A stretch of DNA of 64,000 nt from Allomyces macrogynus ATCC 38327 (taxonomy: Eukaryota; Blastocladiomycota; Blastocladiomycetes; Blastocladiales; Blastocladiaceae), in assembly GCA_000151295.1 (NCBI GenBank), contig GG745332.1, positions 704,359 through 768,358 on the forward strand, read 5' to 3'. Under the pieces are notes generated by a model, which saw only the letters and a program-made list of their open reading frames with translations, made no database searches and was not told where the DNA came from. The translations under genes were made by a program, and so were the position numbers. Positions 45,888 through 56,903 of this stretch are shown here, in pieces; position 1 is the first letter of the stretch, and every line of letters begins with the position of its first letter.

Positions 45888-45923
45888 CGGGCGACGCGAA
45901 GACTGGGACCAATATATTATCAT
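45888..45923. other. 36-bp convergent spacer
   Basis: Only 36 bases separate the stop codons of the COPI-associated gene (+) and the Ash2-like gene (-). The 3'UTRs must overlap antisense. Confidence 0.7.
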
Positions 45924-47273
45924 TCATTCGCCACGCATCCCGGGACTCGGCAGCGCCAGCACCGGCGGCACGCCACCCATTCCAGCTCTCTCCACCGTCT
46001 CGTCCACGGCCACGCGCAACGTCGGCGACGTGATCGAATCGTGCCGGATCGGACGCGGCGGCGGCGACATGACCACCGTCGGCGCATCCGGTGCCGCCGC
46101 TGGCGCAGCCGCAGTCGGCGACGGCCCGCGCGCTTTGGTCCGCGCCTGCGAATTGGCACTCGGCAACTGAATGCACGGCACGAGGTCGCGCACCATCGCG
46201 TACGGGTAGCAGTGGCCGAGCGCGTGCATGCCGTGTGCGACGCTCAAGTACAAGAGCCGGTCGATCCCCGCGGCGTTCGGTGTGCTGGGCGCGTCGGTGG
46301 GCATGGTCGTGGTCAGGTTTGGCGGCGGGAACGCGAAATCAGGGCCGAAATTAACGGCCACTTCAGCATCGCGAAAAAGCGAAATGGCCGGGTAATATTT
46401 GCCTAAGTGCAGGTGCGCAAAGGCGGGTCGTGGGTCGGCATCGCCGGTGGTGGAAGTAATGTCGACGCCGTTAACAAAGTAGCGAATGTGGCTCGACGAG
46501 CTGGCGTTCGGGTGCGGCAGGAAAAACTTGACGGGCTGGTACTTTTGCGGGCCGGTCCACCGACGGTCGCGCAGGATCGCGTCCTGGTCGGGCGTTGGGG
46601 ATGGGAGGTAGATCATGACACCGAGCACATCGCCTTCGCCTAGAAACGACAATTGGGTCAGGTCAAATCAAGCCGTCAAACAATCCAAAGCAATCAAGGA
46701 GGGACGGACCGTAACCGCGCTCAATCGCCTCTTGTGCTGGATGCTTCACCGCTCTCGCCTCGTGGAAGAGCGTGCCCGGTTTCGCGCGGTAGGCGTAGGA
46801 GAACGCGTCGAACCCGCAGGGCGCCTGCAAGTCGCCGGCAATCGTGGCCCAGCCGATGCGCGCATTGCCCTTTTCGCGCAGCTTGGTGATCTTGACTTCA
46901 AAGTACCAGCGGCCTTCAACGACGCCGTGGTTGGCCTTGACCTGGCGGTAGCCGAGCCCACCGACTACGGAGCGCGCGTCGTTCAAGATGGCGACCTTTT
47001 GCGACGAGTGGGTCGGGTCGCGGCAAAGTGTCGTCGGCGCGTCGACATTGTCGAGGTCCGGGTAGGAGAGAACAAACGGCTTCTTGGGTGCTGTGCCGGA
47101 TTTGCCAGAGGCATCGGCGGCACGGTCTGACTGGCAGTGTCGATGAGAGGAGCGGCGGAGCGACGCGGTTAGCCGTGCATGTAAATCGTGATTTCCGAGG
47201 CATGGTGCGAGCGGCCGAGGGTGCCGAGGTGATCAAGATTCGTAGACGAGGAAGTGACCTTGGCCTTGGGCAT
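45924..47273 (-). CDS. ASH2: Ash2/Bre2-type SPRY subunit of COMPASS
   Basis: The CDS joins 47273-47259, 47130-46710 and 46639-45924 and gives 383 residues. The 15-nt first exon encodes MPKAK. The body starts with KPFVLSYPDLDNVD and enters the SPRY domain, with VVGGLGYRQVKANHGVVEGR, WYFEVKITKL, IGWATIAGDLQAPCGFDAFS and, across the last splice, ERGYGEGDVLGVMIYL. The order SPRY-insert-SPRY matches Ash2L/Bre2, which with WDR5, RbBP5/Swd1 and Dpy30 activates SET1/MLL H3K4 methyltransferases. There is no PHD finger or winged helix ahead of the SPRY, so it is closer to the short Bre2 form. The last about 80 residues are Pro/Ala-rich. The first intron (GTCACT donor) is the least certain boundary. Confidence 0.87.
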
Positions 47274-47668
47274 GGTGTTGGGGTGGCGGTCACGCGCGAC
47301 TTGAGCAAGGAACGGCGCGTAAAAGACGAACAGCGTGCACACCTCTCTTGCAGCAATATTGCGGGTGCGTGCAACAAGTTTGCTGGCGCGGATGGTCGGC
47401 AATAGCGTTGTCGAGGAGCAAGTTGTCCCGGGGGTGCGATCGCAGCGAAGGGCAGGAGAAGTCGTTTGACGTGGTCGCTGCGCCTCGGTGACGCACGGGC
47501 ACGACCCTCGCGTCGCGTGCCTCAACCTCGCCGTCGCCGCCGCCTTCTCCGAGACTTCGCGCCGTCGTATCAAGGCCGTCATCGCCACTACAAACCGCGC
47601 TCCTCGTCGAAACCGCGCGCCCAACCCCCCCCGACTTGCCGCACCGTGTCGAGCGGCGCGCGCCGGCC
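47274..47668. other. divergent intergenic region (ASH2 / tail-membrane protein)
   Basis: About 395 bases lie between divergent starts. The frames here are of shadow composition, and no promoter element was recognised. Confidence 0.4.
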
Positions 47669-50343
47669 ATGCTGCCCTGGCGCATCGACGACTTTTCCTC
47701 GTCCGACGACGACGACAATGCTGCCAACCGCCAGCTCTCCAGCGACAATACCGCCGCACTGCTCACGCCATTTGCTGCACGATCGACCGGCGCTTCCGAC
47801 CGCTTTGCGCCGGCATCCTCCACCAGCGACTCGACCCCAACGACCGCCTCCGCTCCCGCCCCGATCCCGGTCCCAGCAACCGCGCCCACCAATGGGACCG
47901 ATGCCGACGCCCTGACGCGCGCGCTCGACCGCGCCGTGCCCGACGCTGCCGCCATTGCGCTCTCGCACCGGCTCACGGCCGAGCTCGCGCGCCTCCACGC
48001 GCACCCGGCCGCGTCGGCGCCCGCGCATGTGCGCCGCACCACGGCCACATATGGCTCGGCAACCCCACCCCTCGTGCGGACCGCATCAAGCACCGCCGCG
48101 CTCCCGCTTGCCGCGAGCACCGACTCGTCACGAATGCGCCGCGGCACGTCCACGTGGTCATCACAGGTCCTGCTCGCGAGTAACAGCAGCGGCACATCGA
48201 CTCCGGCGTCAGCAACAGCAATCGATTCCCCGACGCCCGTACGCCGACGTGCGGGCGCGCAATTTACCGTCGAGGAAGACGAAGGGGTTGCCGAAGATTT
48301 GGCAATGCTGCTCCCCACGGCACCATTACTTCCGGCCCCACCACCGCCGCCGCCACCAGGCGTATCGATCACGACCGCTGACCGATCGCGGCAAGTCAAG
48401 GCCTACCTCGAGGACCGATACGCAGCGGTCGCGCTGTCACTTGCCCCGCTCGATCCGGGTGACCCGCGGCCCACCCCAGGGTACAACCCGCTCCGCGCGC
48501 TCCGACGACGGCGGCGCGCGTCGGGTCCGCAACCTCCCATCCGCCAACATCACCGCAAGAACGTGTCCGTCTCGACGGTCACCGCATCCCTCCTCTCGTC
48601 CGAATCCGAGGCGGGCGGCGACGTCCTGCCGCTCAGTGGGAGCGGTACCGCGCCGGTCCCGCCACCGCCTCCACCGCAACCAGTCTTCCCGTTTGGTCGC
48701 AAGAAACGGTTCTGCGAGTGGGAAGTGGATAACCTCGAGCTTGCGCGCGACGTGGCCGAAATGCGCGCGCCACCACCCCCACCGCCGCCGCCACTGCCGC
48801 CGCCGGAATTACCCCCGCGCGAGTCGGCCGTGTCGACGCCCGACAGTGCTCGTCGCGACCGCCGTGGAAGTAGCTCGATCGAGCTCTTGTCGGCGGGCGG
48901 GTCGTCGCATATTAGTCCAGCGACGGGGAGTGCTGGTGCCGCGCCGCCGCCGGACGTGCCCGTCCGGCCTACCCTCGACACGGGTCTTGCCGCTCCGCAT
49001 GTCGAGCCCACCAAGGACAGCGGCGGCCCCAGCGGTGCCAAAGGCCTCGTCGCGTCTCTCCTCCGCGCGTCGCCGTCGCAGATCAAGCTGCACCGTCCTT
49101 CGACAAGCGACAAGCGCACGTCGTTGTTACTCCCGAGCGCGTCGCAGAACCGCGGCGTCGCTTTAGCACCACCGTCATCGCCCCTCCTTGGCGCCGTCGC
49201 GTCGCCGAACGATCCGCCCACTGCACCACTTCTATCCCCTACGCGCACGGACCTACCGCCCGTGATCGTCCCCGATGGGTCCGAGTCCCAGACACTCGCA
49301 AAACGCGTCAGTTTCTTTGGACTCGCGGGGAACGCGGTGCCGCTCCTCGACGAGGATGACGACGACAAGTGGACACCGGTCACGCCCGCGCAGGTGCGTG
49401 CGTGGCGCACGAAACTCCAAGCTGCGTCTTTGGTCCCGCCACGGTGTACGATCGCCGTGCGCGACGCGCAACGGCGATCTGCCTCGCTCGCGGCCTCGAT
49501 CAGTGCAACGACGGTTTCAGCACAGACAATGGCCGAAGCCGCGAAACGCATGGCCGTGCAGGCGGCCGAACGGCGTGCGATCGACGTGTTCCCGGGTGAC
49601 GAAGAGCCTAGGGATACGGTCGGGCCCGTACCGCCGGGCGAAACGGCGGCGCGGTTGCAGCAGAGCGCCAAGGCATTGGACGAGGTCGAAGCGCACTTGC
49701 AGTCGTTGCGCGCGCGGCAGGTGGCCGCGGTCGAGGCCGACGCCGAGGCGTATGCGGGCGCGATGGAGGACTTGCAGTGGGAGTTGAGCAGCAAGTATTT
49801 GCAGACGGTACGGCATGCATCGTCTCATTTTCTTTCGACGTTAGCTGATTCGTCGACTCGTCCCCGATGTAGATCAAGCGCCTCGACGACGGCGCACACG
49901 GCCGATTCCACGCGCACCGTGACGAAGCGCTCGAGCTCTTCTACACGCTGCTCGCGTACTTGCTCGCCCTCCTCTCTCTCGCGCTATGGACCATTCTTCT
50001 CGCCATTCGCGGCGTGCGCAAAGTCGCGTCCGTCATCGCGAGCGCGGCGCGGTGGGTCATGCGCCGGCCGCGCACTACGCCCGCGCCGTCAGCACCGACT
50101 CTGTCGCCAAGTTCGTCCAGGTGGGGGTTTGATCCGGCGTCAATGGCCGCGGCACTCGCGCGCGCGTCTGAGGCGTTGCTGAACCATGATGAGACGGCAG
50201 ATTCGCCAGCGGGGGGTGGGGTGGGTGCGGGTGGAGGAGGGGCGGTCGCGTCGCCGGCTGCCGGGTGGGATCCGTTTTCGGTGCGCGCGGATCGCCCGGG
50301 AGTCCGTCCACGGATGCGCGAGGGATGCGCGAGGGGAGCATAG
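47669..50343 (+). CDS. large protein with C-terminal membrane anchor, possibly MTC4-like
   Basis: The CDS joins 47669-49807 and 49873-50343 (65-nt intron) and gives 869 residues. The start MLPWRIDDFSSSDDDD is followed by long Ser/Ala/Pro disorder. Two short conserved-looking blocks, YNPLRALRRRRR (about residue 271) and CEWEVDNLELARDVAEM (about 348), are separated by low complexity and followed by polyPro. Near the C-terminus LDEVEAHLQSLRARQVAAVE and DLQWELSSKYLQT lead, after the splice, to a hydrophobic segment LLALLSLALWTILLAI (about 738-762) and a basic stretch. The YNPLRALR plus WxVDxxEL pair and a terminal anchor recall fungal MTC4 (maintenance of telomere capping 4) proteins, but I hold this from memory only. 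Topology suggests a tail-anchored protein facing the cytosol. Confidence 0.7.
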
Positions 50344-50554
50344 GCGGAGTCGCCACGCCGCAGCCGGTCGCGAGCGTTGTGTCGTGATGGTGCCGCTCGT
50401 TTGTGTGCGTGGGTGGGAGTCCCAGTTTTGGCGGCTGCAGTTTACAGAAGTTATCCAATCGATAGAGTTGCGTGCAAGTCGCTGTCGTTCGAGTTGTCGC
50501 CGTCCACCAACGCTCTGCAGCGACTGGTTGTCTCTTGCCGATTTTCCGCCATCT
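50344..50554. other. convergent spacer
   Basis: About 210 bases lie between the convergent tail-membrane gene (+) and the thioredoxin gene (-). No feature was recognised. Confidence 0.4.
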
Positions 50555-51289
50555 CTACAAACCGGCATACTCATCGAGACTCCCGACGCGGTTCTTCTGC
50601 CCCATCCACCAGTAGACGACGAGGAACAGAAACGCGATCCAAACAAGCGTCGTCTGCGACGTGCCGGATCCAGCCGGTGTCGCGGGTGGAGCCGCTGCGG
50701 TTGCTGCTTGTACCATGGTCGGGGCTGCTGGGGAGGTGGGCGACGACGCGACAGGCGACGTCGGAGAACCAGGCGAGGTGGGGGACTTGGGTGCCGACCC
50801 GAGCACGCGGCCGGTACCCTCAAACGCGGCGGGGGCAATGTGTTGCTGGATCTTACGCTCGAGCTCAGACGGCTGCATGCGGACGGGGGCCGAGTCAGGC
50901 GCGGGCACAAAGCACATCAAACATGGAGGATCCGACGCGTACATTCGCCCCGACGACGGTGGCCAGCAACTTGGACGCCTTGTAGAGATGGAACGTGGGC
51001 ATCGACGAGACTGAGCACTGCCTGGCCACGTCCTACCCATTGCAAACGACCAACCCAGTAAGCACAAATCGTGCAACTGGTTCAACAAAGGCTTGCGTAC
51101 GGGCAAGTCGTCGACGTTGATCTTGTAGAACGCGGCAGCCGGGTATTTGGCCGCGAGCGCGTCGTACCGTGGGGCAATGGCCTTGCAGGGCCCGCACCAC
51201 ACGGCGTACCAGTCGACGACGGTCAGCTTTTGCTGCGCGATGGCGCGCTTGAAGTCCGGGAACGACGCGATCAGCGTGACGGCGGGCAT
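50555..51289 (-). CDS. thioredoxin with C-terminal membrane anchor
   Basis: The CDS joins 51289-51101, 51032-50943 and 50872-50555 and gives 198 residues. The thioredoxin fold is complete: FPDFKRAIAQQKLTVVDWYA, the active site WCGPCKAI, FYKINVDDLP continuing after the splice as DVARQCSVSSMPTFHLYK (cis-Pro), then LLATVVGANPSELERKIQQH. A Ser/Pro/Thr-rich linker (SPTSPGSPTSP) leads to one transmembrane helix (TTLVWIAFLFLVVYWWMG) and a short tail. The domain would face the cytosol if tail-anchored. Family activity is reduction of protein disulfides with thioredoxin reductase; the membrane and partners are unknown. Ordinary cytosolic fungal thioredoxins are about 105 residues and lack the anchor. 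Confidence 0.9.
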   Translation of the reverse strand: MPAVTLIASFPDFKRAIAQQKLTVVDWYAVWCGPCKAIAPRYDALAAKYPAAAFYKINVDDLPVRKPLLNQLHDLCLLGWSFAMGRTWPGSAQSRRCPRSISTRRPSCWPPSSGRMYASDPPCLMCFVPAPDSAPVRMQPSELERKIQQHIAPAAFEGTGRVLGSAPKSPTSPGSPTSPVASSPTSPAAPTMVQAATAAAPPATPAGSGTSQTTLVWIAFLFLVVYWWMGQKNRVGSLDEYAGL

Positions 51290-51906
51290 CGTGGTATTAT
51301 CAAGTTGTAGGTCGGGGCTCAGGTCGCAATGGGTCGGACTTGCGTGTGCGCGTGGCGGGAACGGGTACTGGGTCTCCGTCGTGTCGGATTCGCGGTCGGC
51401 GTCGCGTCGTGATCCAATTGCAGTGGGTGCCCCGTGTCGGGCGCGACTGGGAGCGGTCAGGTCCTTGGTCCGCCGGCACTGCGACTGGCGTCGTGAATCG
51501 CGAGCACAAACGTGATCGTGTCGAGCTGAAGAACATCTCACAAAATCGCGCCAAGCAGGCCGACAACCAACCCAAGAAAATCCGTCAAAGGACCACGACG
51601 AAGCGCGCGTCCTGAAATCGAAATTAAATTTGAAATCCAACAGCAAACGACAAACGAGACAAGGCAGATGAAAGGCAGGCAACCGCAACCAACCAACCAA
51701 CCAACCATGAAAGCAGACGACGAAAGGAAAGCGAAACGAACGACAAAAAGAGATGAATGCAAGTGACAACCGCCGAGAAACCGTGGCCGTGCGTCCAAAA
51801 AATCAAAATCAAAATGGAAGAACCACAATCACCAAAAGGAAACCAAACCAACCGCCGCTGAACCGTGCCGACCGCTCGCTCCGCCACACACGCTTCCCAT
51901 CCCCAC
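51290..51906. other. intergenic, thioredoxin promoter / NAM8-like 3' end
   Basis: About 620 bases. From 51500 to 51870 the plus strand is A/C/G-rich and T-poor (for example aaccaaccaaccaaccaacc near 51688-51707, a short (AACC)n repeat). This lies in the probable 3'UTR of the minus-strand NAM8-like gene. No gene was seen. Confidence 0.45.
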
Positions 51907-53812
51907 TTACCAGAACGAGAACCCAGCCGTGTACCGGTACTGCTGCGCCGGGTCACCACCGGCCGCCGCGACGGCCCCATTCGCCTGCGCGGCCGCAGCG
52001 GCACCGTTGGCCTGCTGCTGCGTCATGGCGTCACCCGGGACGACCTCGGGCGTGGGCGGCGTGCCCGCCGCGGCCGCAACGGCCGCCGCACCGCCCTCAG
52101 CAGGAGCCACCGCAGTGACCACGCTCGGCGATGCCGGCGACCCCGTGGCCGGGGCCATGGGCGCCTTGCCGTACCCGAAGCCGGCAGCTGCGGGGTACGG
52201 GTAGCCATACATGGGCATATCGGCCGGGTGCGCGCCAGCGGGCAGCGCGTACGCCGCCGGGTGCGGGATCGGGTGCTGCCCGACAGCCGCGGCGGCCGCG
52301 GGCTGCTGCACCTGCTGCTGCTGCGCCTGCTGCTGCTGGGGCGCGAGATGGTGCGCGTGCTGCTGGTGCTGGTGGTGCACTTGGTGGTGCTGGTTGTGAT
52401 GCGCGTGCGCGTGGTGGTGGCCGTGGTGGTGGAACCCGTGGTGCTGGTGGTGGCCGTGGATGTGCATCCCATGGTGGCCATGATGGTGGTGCGGCGTCGG
52501 GTTGGGCCGGCCCCACGAGAGACGGACCTTGTTGGCGCCAAGTGGCAGGCCGTTCAGCTCGGCAATCGCTGTCTCGGCCATTTCGTGGTGCGTGTAAGTG
52601 ACAAACGCACAGTTCTTGCCCGCCGGGATCTTGACGAGCGTAATGTCGCCGCGCGACGCAAACAGAGCGCGAATCTCGTCCTCGGAGACGGGCGTGCTCA
52701 GACCGCCAATGAACACGGTCGTGTTGTTCGGGTCAGCGGCGGCGGCCGCGGCAGCAGCGGCAGCGGCAGCGTGCGAGGGCGACGGGGCAATGGGCGCCGT
52801 GGCCACGGGCATAGCCGCGCCGTTGGGCACGACCGTCGAGGGAGCGGCAGCGGCAGCCTGAGGCTGCGCCTGCTGCTGCTGGTGCTGCGGGGCGCCCGCG
52901 GGCAAGTGGCGCGCGTGGTGGTGCTGTGCGCCCAAGTGGTGATGGTGCCCCTGGTGCTGCTGCTGGATGTAATGGTGCCCGCCGTGGTGGTGGCGCTGCT
53001 TGGGGGTGGCGAGGCCGACGCGAATCGCGCGCGAACCGAGCACGACGCCCGGCATCTCTGAGAGCGCGCGCAGCTGGTCCTCGTGCGCGGCAAACCGCAC
53101 AAACCCGAACCCGCGCGAGTGCGCCGTGGCCGCATCCATAACCACCTTAGCCGTCTTGAACGACGCGTACCGCGCGGCAAATGCCTGCGCAAGCATGTGG
53201 TCGGTGACTTCGGGCGCCAAGTCGCCGACAAACAGCGAGTACTCGGGCGCCTTGGTGTCGACGAGACCGCCGCCGGCCGCCCAGTTGAGCCGCAGGACCG
53301 CGTCCGGGTGGCCCGGGTAGGGCGACCCGTGCAGGGCAGCGAGCACTTGCGCGGCCACGTCGGCCGAGGCAAAGTCGACAAAGCAGTACGAGGCGAGCGC
53401 GCCCGTGTACTTGTCGCGAATCATCTTGATTGCCGAGCGCCTCGGCCGCGTGCGCGAGCGCTCCCGCGGGCAGAGCAGCGGCGGCAGCATGAGCGAGCGC
53501 GGCGGGCGGGGCCGTCAGCAGGTTGTGCCACAAGGTGCGCACGACCGACTCGTCCATCCACGGCTCAAGACCCATCCAGAGCGTCGACTTGGGGCCCTGC
53601 GGGACTTGCGGAGCTGCGTAGGCCGTCGGGCCCGCAGCGTAGGGCGCCATGGCCTGCATCTGGCTCGTGAGCGCAGCGACGGCGGCCAGGTCGGCCTGCG
53701 GCGCGGCACTCACGGCAGCGGGCGCGGGAGCGGCGGCCGAGACGGCAGCAGCAGCAGCGTCGACGGGCGCGACTGCGTCGACGGCGGGACTAAGCGCGGG
53801 GGCGGCAGACAT
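51907..53812 (-). CDS. NAM8: Nam8/TIA-type RNA-binding protein with a frame break in RRM1
   Basis: The ATG at 53812 opens a frame with an Ala-rich start and then STLWMGLEPWMDESVVRTLW, the RNP2 start of RRM1. The rest of RRM1 (IKMIRDKYTGALASYCFVDF) lies one base out of frame and continues to the stop at 51907. RRM2 (YSLFVGDLAPEVTDHMLAQA, RGFGFVRF) and RRM3 (TTVFIGGLSTPVSEDEIRAL, NCAFVTY) are intact, separated by His/Gln-rich and Ala-rich linkers; the C-terminus ends YTAGFSFW. Between about 53435 and 53530 no GT occurs on the coding strand, so a standard intron cannot explain the shift. A +1 shift would give about 634 residues. Nam8/TIA relatives act in U1 snRNP-dependent splicing and mRNA regulation. 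An indel error, true frameshift or non-canonical event is unresolved. Confidence 0.75.
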
Positions 53813-56231
53813 GGTGGTGGAAGAGGAGGAAGGGGGGGAACGGGTTGCGGGCGACGGCGGCAGCGCGGAAACAGACGACGGCGGACGGACGGACGAACGG
53901 CAACGTTGAACGGGAACGGCAATCAAGCAACAGCAAAGACTACTTGCTACTTTAGCGGGCGCAGGCCATTCGTTGACGACGAGGAGAGCGTGCGGGGGAT
54001 GGGCCGGACGGGGAGGAAGGACGCGCGCGGTGGCGGGCGGGCAGGGCGCGGGCCGGGCCAGCAGCAGCATGGCGGTGTGGTGCGCGCTGTGGGTCGTGGC
54101 GAGCGAGTCAAGTCACGGCGCGCCATGGGAACGCGCAAGAAAATCCACCTGGAAAACGCGCCAAAAAGCAGCCCAGAACACGCGTCCTCACATACTTACT
54201 GCACGTGGCGTGCGCGAACACCTCGCATGTTTTCTTGCGCTTCCATGTGCTACAATCTTGATCCCCCGCACTGACTGTTGGCACAGCTGCCACGTCGATG
54301 CTGTTCGGTTTGTTTAAACAGCATCCACAAGATTTCTGAACAGCGGCCGTTGCACTGGAGCAGGCCGACAACCAACTCTCGCAAATCAGTTGCAGCACCA
54401 GGCGCAAACAGCAAATGAGAAACGAGTGGCAGGTCGATATCATGTATTTCAAAGACCGAGTGCGAAAAGGTGCAATGTTTCACGCGCTCAGTCGTGACAA
54501 CGAGATAACGTGTTTGGCGCCATGGCGACACAAGGCCTCTGTGGGCATGGTGGTGTGCATGTAGAGACAAGAAGTACACGCAATCAATGTGCGACCAGAC
54601 GCACATCGTGGTGGAGATACGAGGCGCGCTGCTGTAGAGCGCAGTGGAGCAAAATGGTGTGGGTGGGCAAGGACAAAAGAAGCGCACATCCCCACTCACC
54701 TACCATGACACACCCTCACCCAATGCTCACCACAACCACCTGCGACTCGAACCAAGTCTCGTCACGCACGACCCACAGCTCGTCCCACGCTTGCGCTCGA
54801 CGGACCCGGACCCGCACATCATGAGCGCGACCATCCAAGAAACCAAGTCAGGTTGCAGCTAGCAATTGGCGCACTGGCACTCGCTCAAGCTCGCAGCCGA
54901 CAGCGACCGCGAGGACTGTGACGACGACGACGACGAGAACAATGATTGCTTGGAAATGATCAAGGTCGACGAGGGAGGTGGGGTGCAGCGAGTCATGGCC
55001 TGCGATGCGCTGGGCGACCAGAACTCGGCCGCGTCGATTGGGCTTGTCGAGGCCCGCCTGTCGGTACGTGATTCTCTTGCAGCAGTCTTGCAAAATGATT
55101 TGCCGCGAGTTGTTGGGCATGGTGGTCGCAGTCTGAGGAAGAGAAGACCTGGCCGGTGTTGGGGGCGTTGTAGTGCAGGAGAGGAAGAAGCTGACAAACA
55201 TGATTGACACGTGCGTCCACGTCAAAAGAACAACAAGCAGTATATTTGGCCCTTCCAAGTGCGCGATCAAGGTGTGCGTGCGGAACCATCGGTGGGCACA
55301 TGCGTCCAGGTCACCAGTCCTTGGGCCGACCGCTCGCCCTGTGGGCTCTAGCGGGTCGTGAGTCGAAGAATGCGGCCAGTCCGTCGAAAGACAAGTCGAG
55401 TCGGTCGGGTCGACAGTTGGTCAGCCGTTGGTTGGCACCCTTCCTCCCCCTTTATCCCCTCCTAATCTTCGATTTAAGTCCCATCCTCTCCTTTTTGTCT
55501 TACACCCTTGTGGTCTGGCGTGGCCGCGGACAGCCAGTGTGCCCAGGGTTCAAGGTTGGCTTGTGGGAGTTTGTGGTCCGCGTTTTTGCGCAGAAGGTGC
55601 ATAGTCTCACGTTAACGTTGGACGGCTGGGAGAGCAGGGAGTGTCCAGTTAAAATAAATCGCACTTGCCAAACGTACACCGTATATGTACGCGCCAGGCC
55701 CGACGCGCCTCGCACCCGTCTCGCGGCCGCTTGGCACGTTCAAGCGGGCACCGCGTCAGCTTGCGGTCGACCTTGGCCGGCCTCTCCCATCGCGGCCCGC
55801 GACCAGCTGCACCACTCGGCCGCGAGTCCGCACACGACTCTGCGACACTGGCCGCAAACTTTTCACCTGCCCCGCCGCGCGCCCCTGTCGCCCGCGCCAT
55901 GTGGGACGGACACGTCACAGCTGCCAAGTCGAACGAATCGTGGACCAACGACCCCACTTGCCCGCCATGAATCGACATGATTCCCAATACTCGATGATTT
56001 AAAATTCCAAATTCACGCTCGTCGATGGCACCCCAACCGCACGGCCCGCAAAACCATCCAGCCAGCTTGCGCACAAATCCAAATCGCGTCCGACTTGTCT
56101 GCTGTAAGCAACTTCAAACGCGCTCCGCCATGCAGAAAACAACTGTGCCAGCAAAGACACGCACTCTCTCCATTTACGATCCACTGGATCCTAGTAGCTT
56201 CACTCGACCATTGCACACTTGATCCCGCACC
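53813..56231. other. long intergenic region with one ambiguous ORF pair
   Basis: About 2.4 kb. At 54860-55200 both strands are open. Plus reads an acidic stretch (DREDCDDDDDENNDC) ending at a GTACGT; minus reads MPNNSRQIILQDCCKRITYR or, in another frame, a Ser-rich end SLSECQCANC. Neither could be completed into a gene. The remaining sequence (54100-54800, 55250-56200) shows no coding pattern; 56000-56230 probably is the leader of the next gene. Confidence 0.4.
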
Positions 56232-56903
56232 ATGGCATCCCTGCCCACTCACTCCCACCACACTGCACCAGCGCATCGCACGCTCCCGCGACGACTCCAG
56301 CGCCGCCGCCAAGCTGCAGGTCCGCCACGATGCCGCGCGCTGGCCGCGCTCATCTGTGCCGTCGCATGTCTTAGCCTTCATGTCACGCAACTCGCCACGG
56401 CCGCGCCAGCACCCGTGTCCGACCCACTCGACGTTTCATCAAGAGCTAATGATACAGAGCGCGTCCTTCTTAACGAGTCCACGGCCGCGTGGAACCGATC
56501 CCTCGCGCCGCCCGCCGCTGCCGCGAGTGCGCCACGCAGAGACACGCTCGTCGACCTGCCCGTCGCGGCCGCGGCCGGCGCGAATCCGCCGCCCATCACG
56601 CCCACAGCCACCGACGCGACGACCGTCGCGCCCGTTCCGGACAAGACGGCGGAACCCGAGGCGCCAGCGGCGCCCACGGAGCCATCGGGTCCTGGCCCTG
56701 ACGCTGCCTCGTCCTCGTCCGACACGGACGCGCCCGCCCGCACGTCCAATTCCGACGCGTCCCCCTACTGGACCGTGGTCGTGCCGTCCGTCACGGGCGG
56801 CGCCGTCCTCATCACGCTCGGCATCGTCTATCTCGTCCGCCGTAAAGCCGAGCATCGCGAGTCCGACATGGGCGAGCCGCTCGAGTGGACCGGCCTCGCG
56901 TGA
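56232..56903 (+). CDS. single-pass type I membrane protein, unknown
   Basis: An intronless ORF of 223 residues. A basic N-terminus precedes a hydrophobic segment at about 36-55 (ALAALICAVACLSLHVTQLA), which is a signal anchor or long signal peptide ending at ATAAPAP. The lumenal part is Ala/Pro/Thr/Ser-rich with three N-glycosylation sequons (NDT, NES, NRS). One transmembrane helix (about 180-202, VVVPSVTGGAVLITLGIVYL) is followed by RRKAEHRESDMGEPLEWTGL as a short cytosolic tail. The layout is like fungal wall-stress sensors or small plasma-membrane glycoproteins, but no cysteine-rich WSC domain is present and I recognise no family. The 3' side becomes T-rich immediately after the stop. Confidence 0.65.
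   Translation: MASLPTHSHHTAPAHRTLPRRLQRRRQAAGPPRCRALAALICAVACLSLHVTQLATAAPAPVSDPLDVSSRANDTERVLLNESTAAWNRSLAPPAAAASAPRRDTLVDLPVAAAAGANPPPITPTATDATTVAPVPDKTAEPEAPAAPTEPSGPGPDAASSSSDTDAPARTSNSDASPYWTVVVPSVTGGAVLITLGIVYLVRRKAEHRESDMGEPLEWTGLA

Noticed and set aside
54755..54775. tRNA T-arm-like GGTTCGAGTC on the minus strand
   Set aside because: No matching acceptor stem, D-arm or anticodon arm in the flanking sequence.
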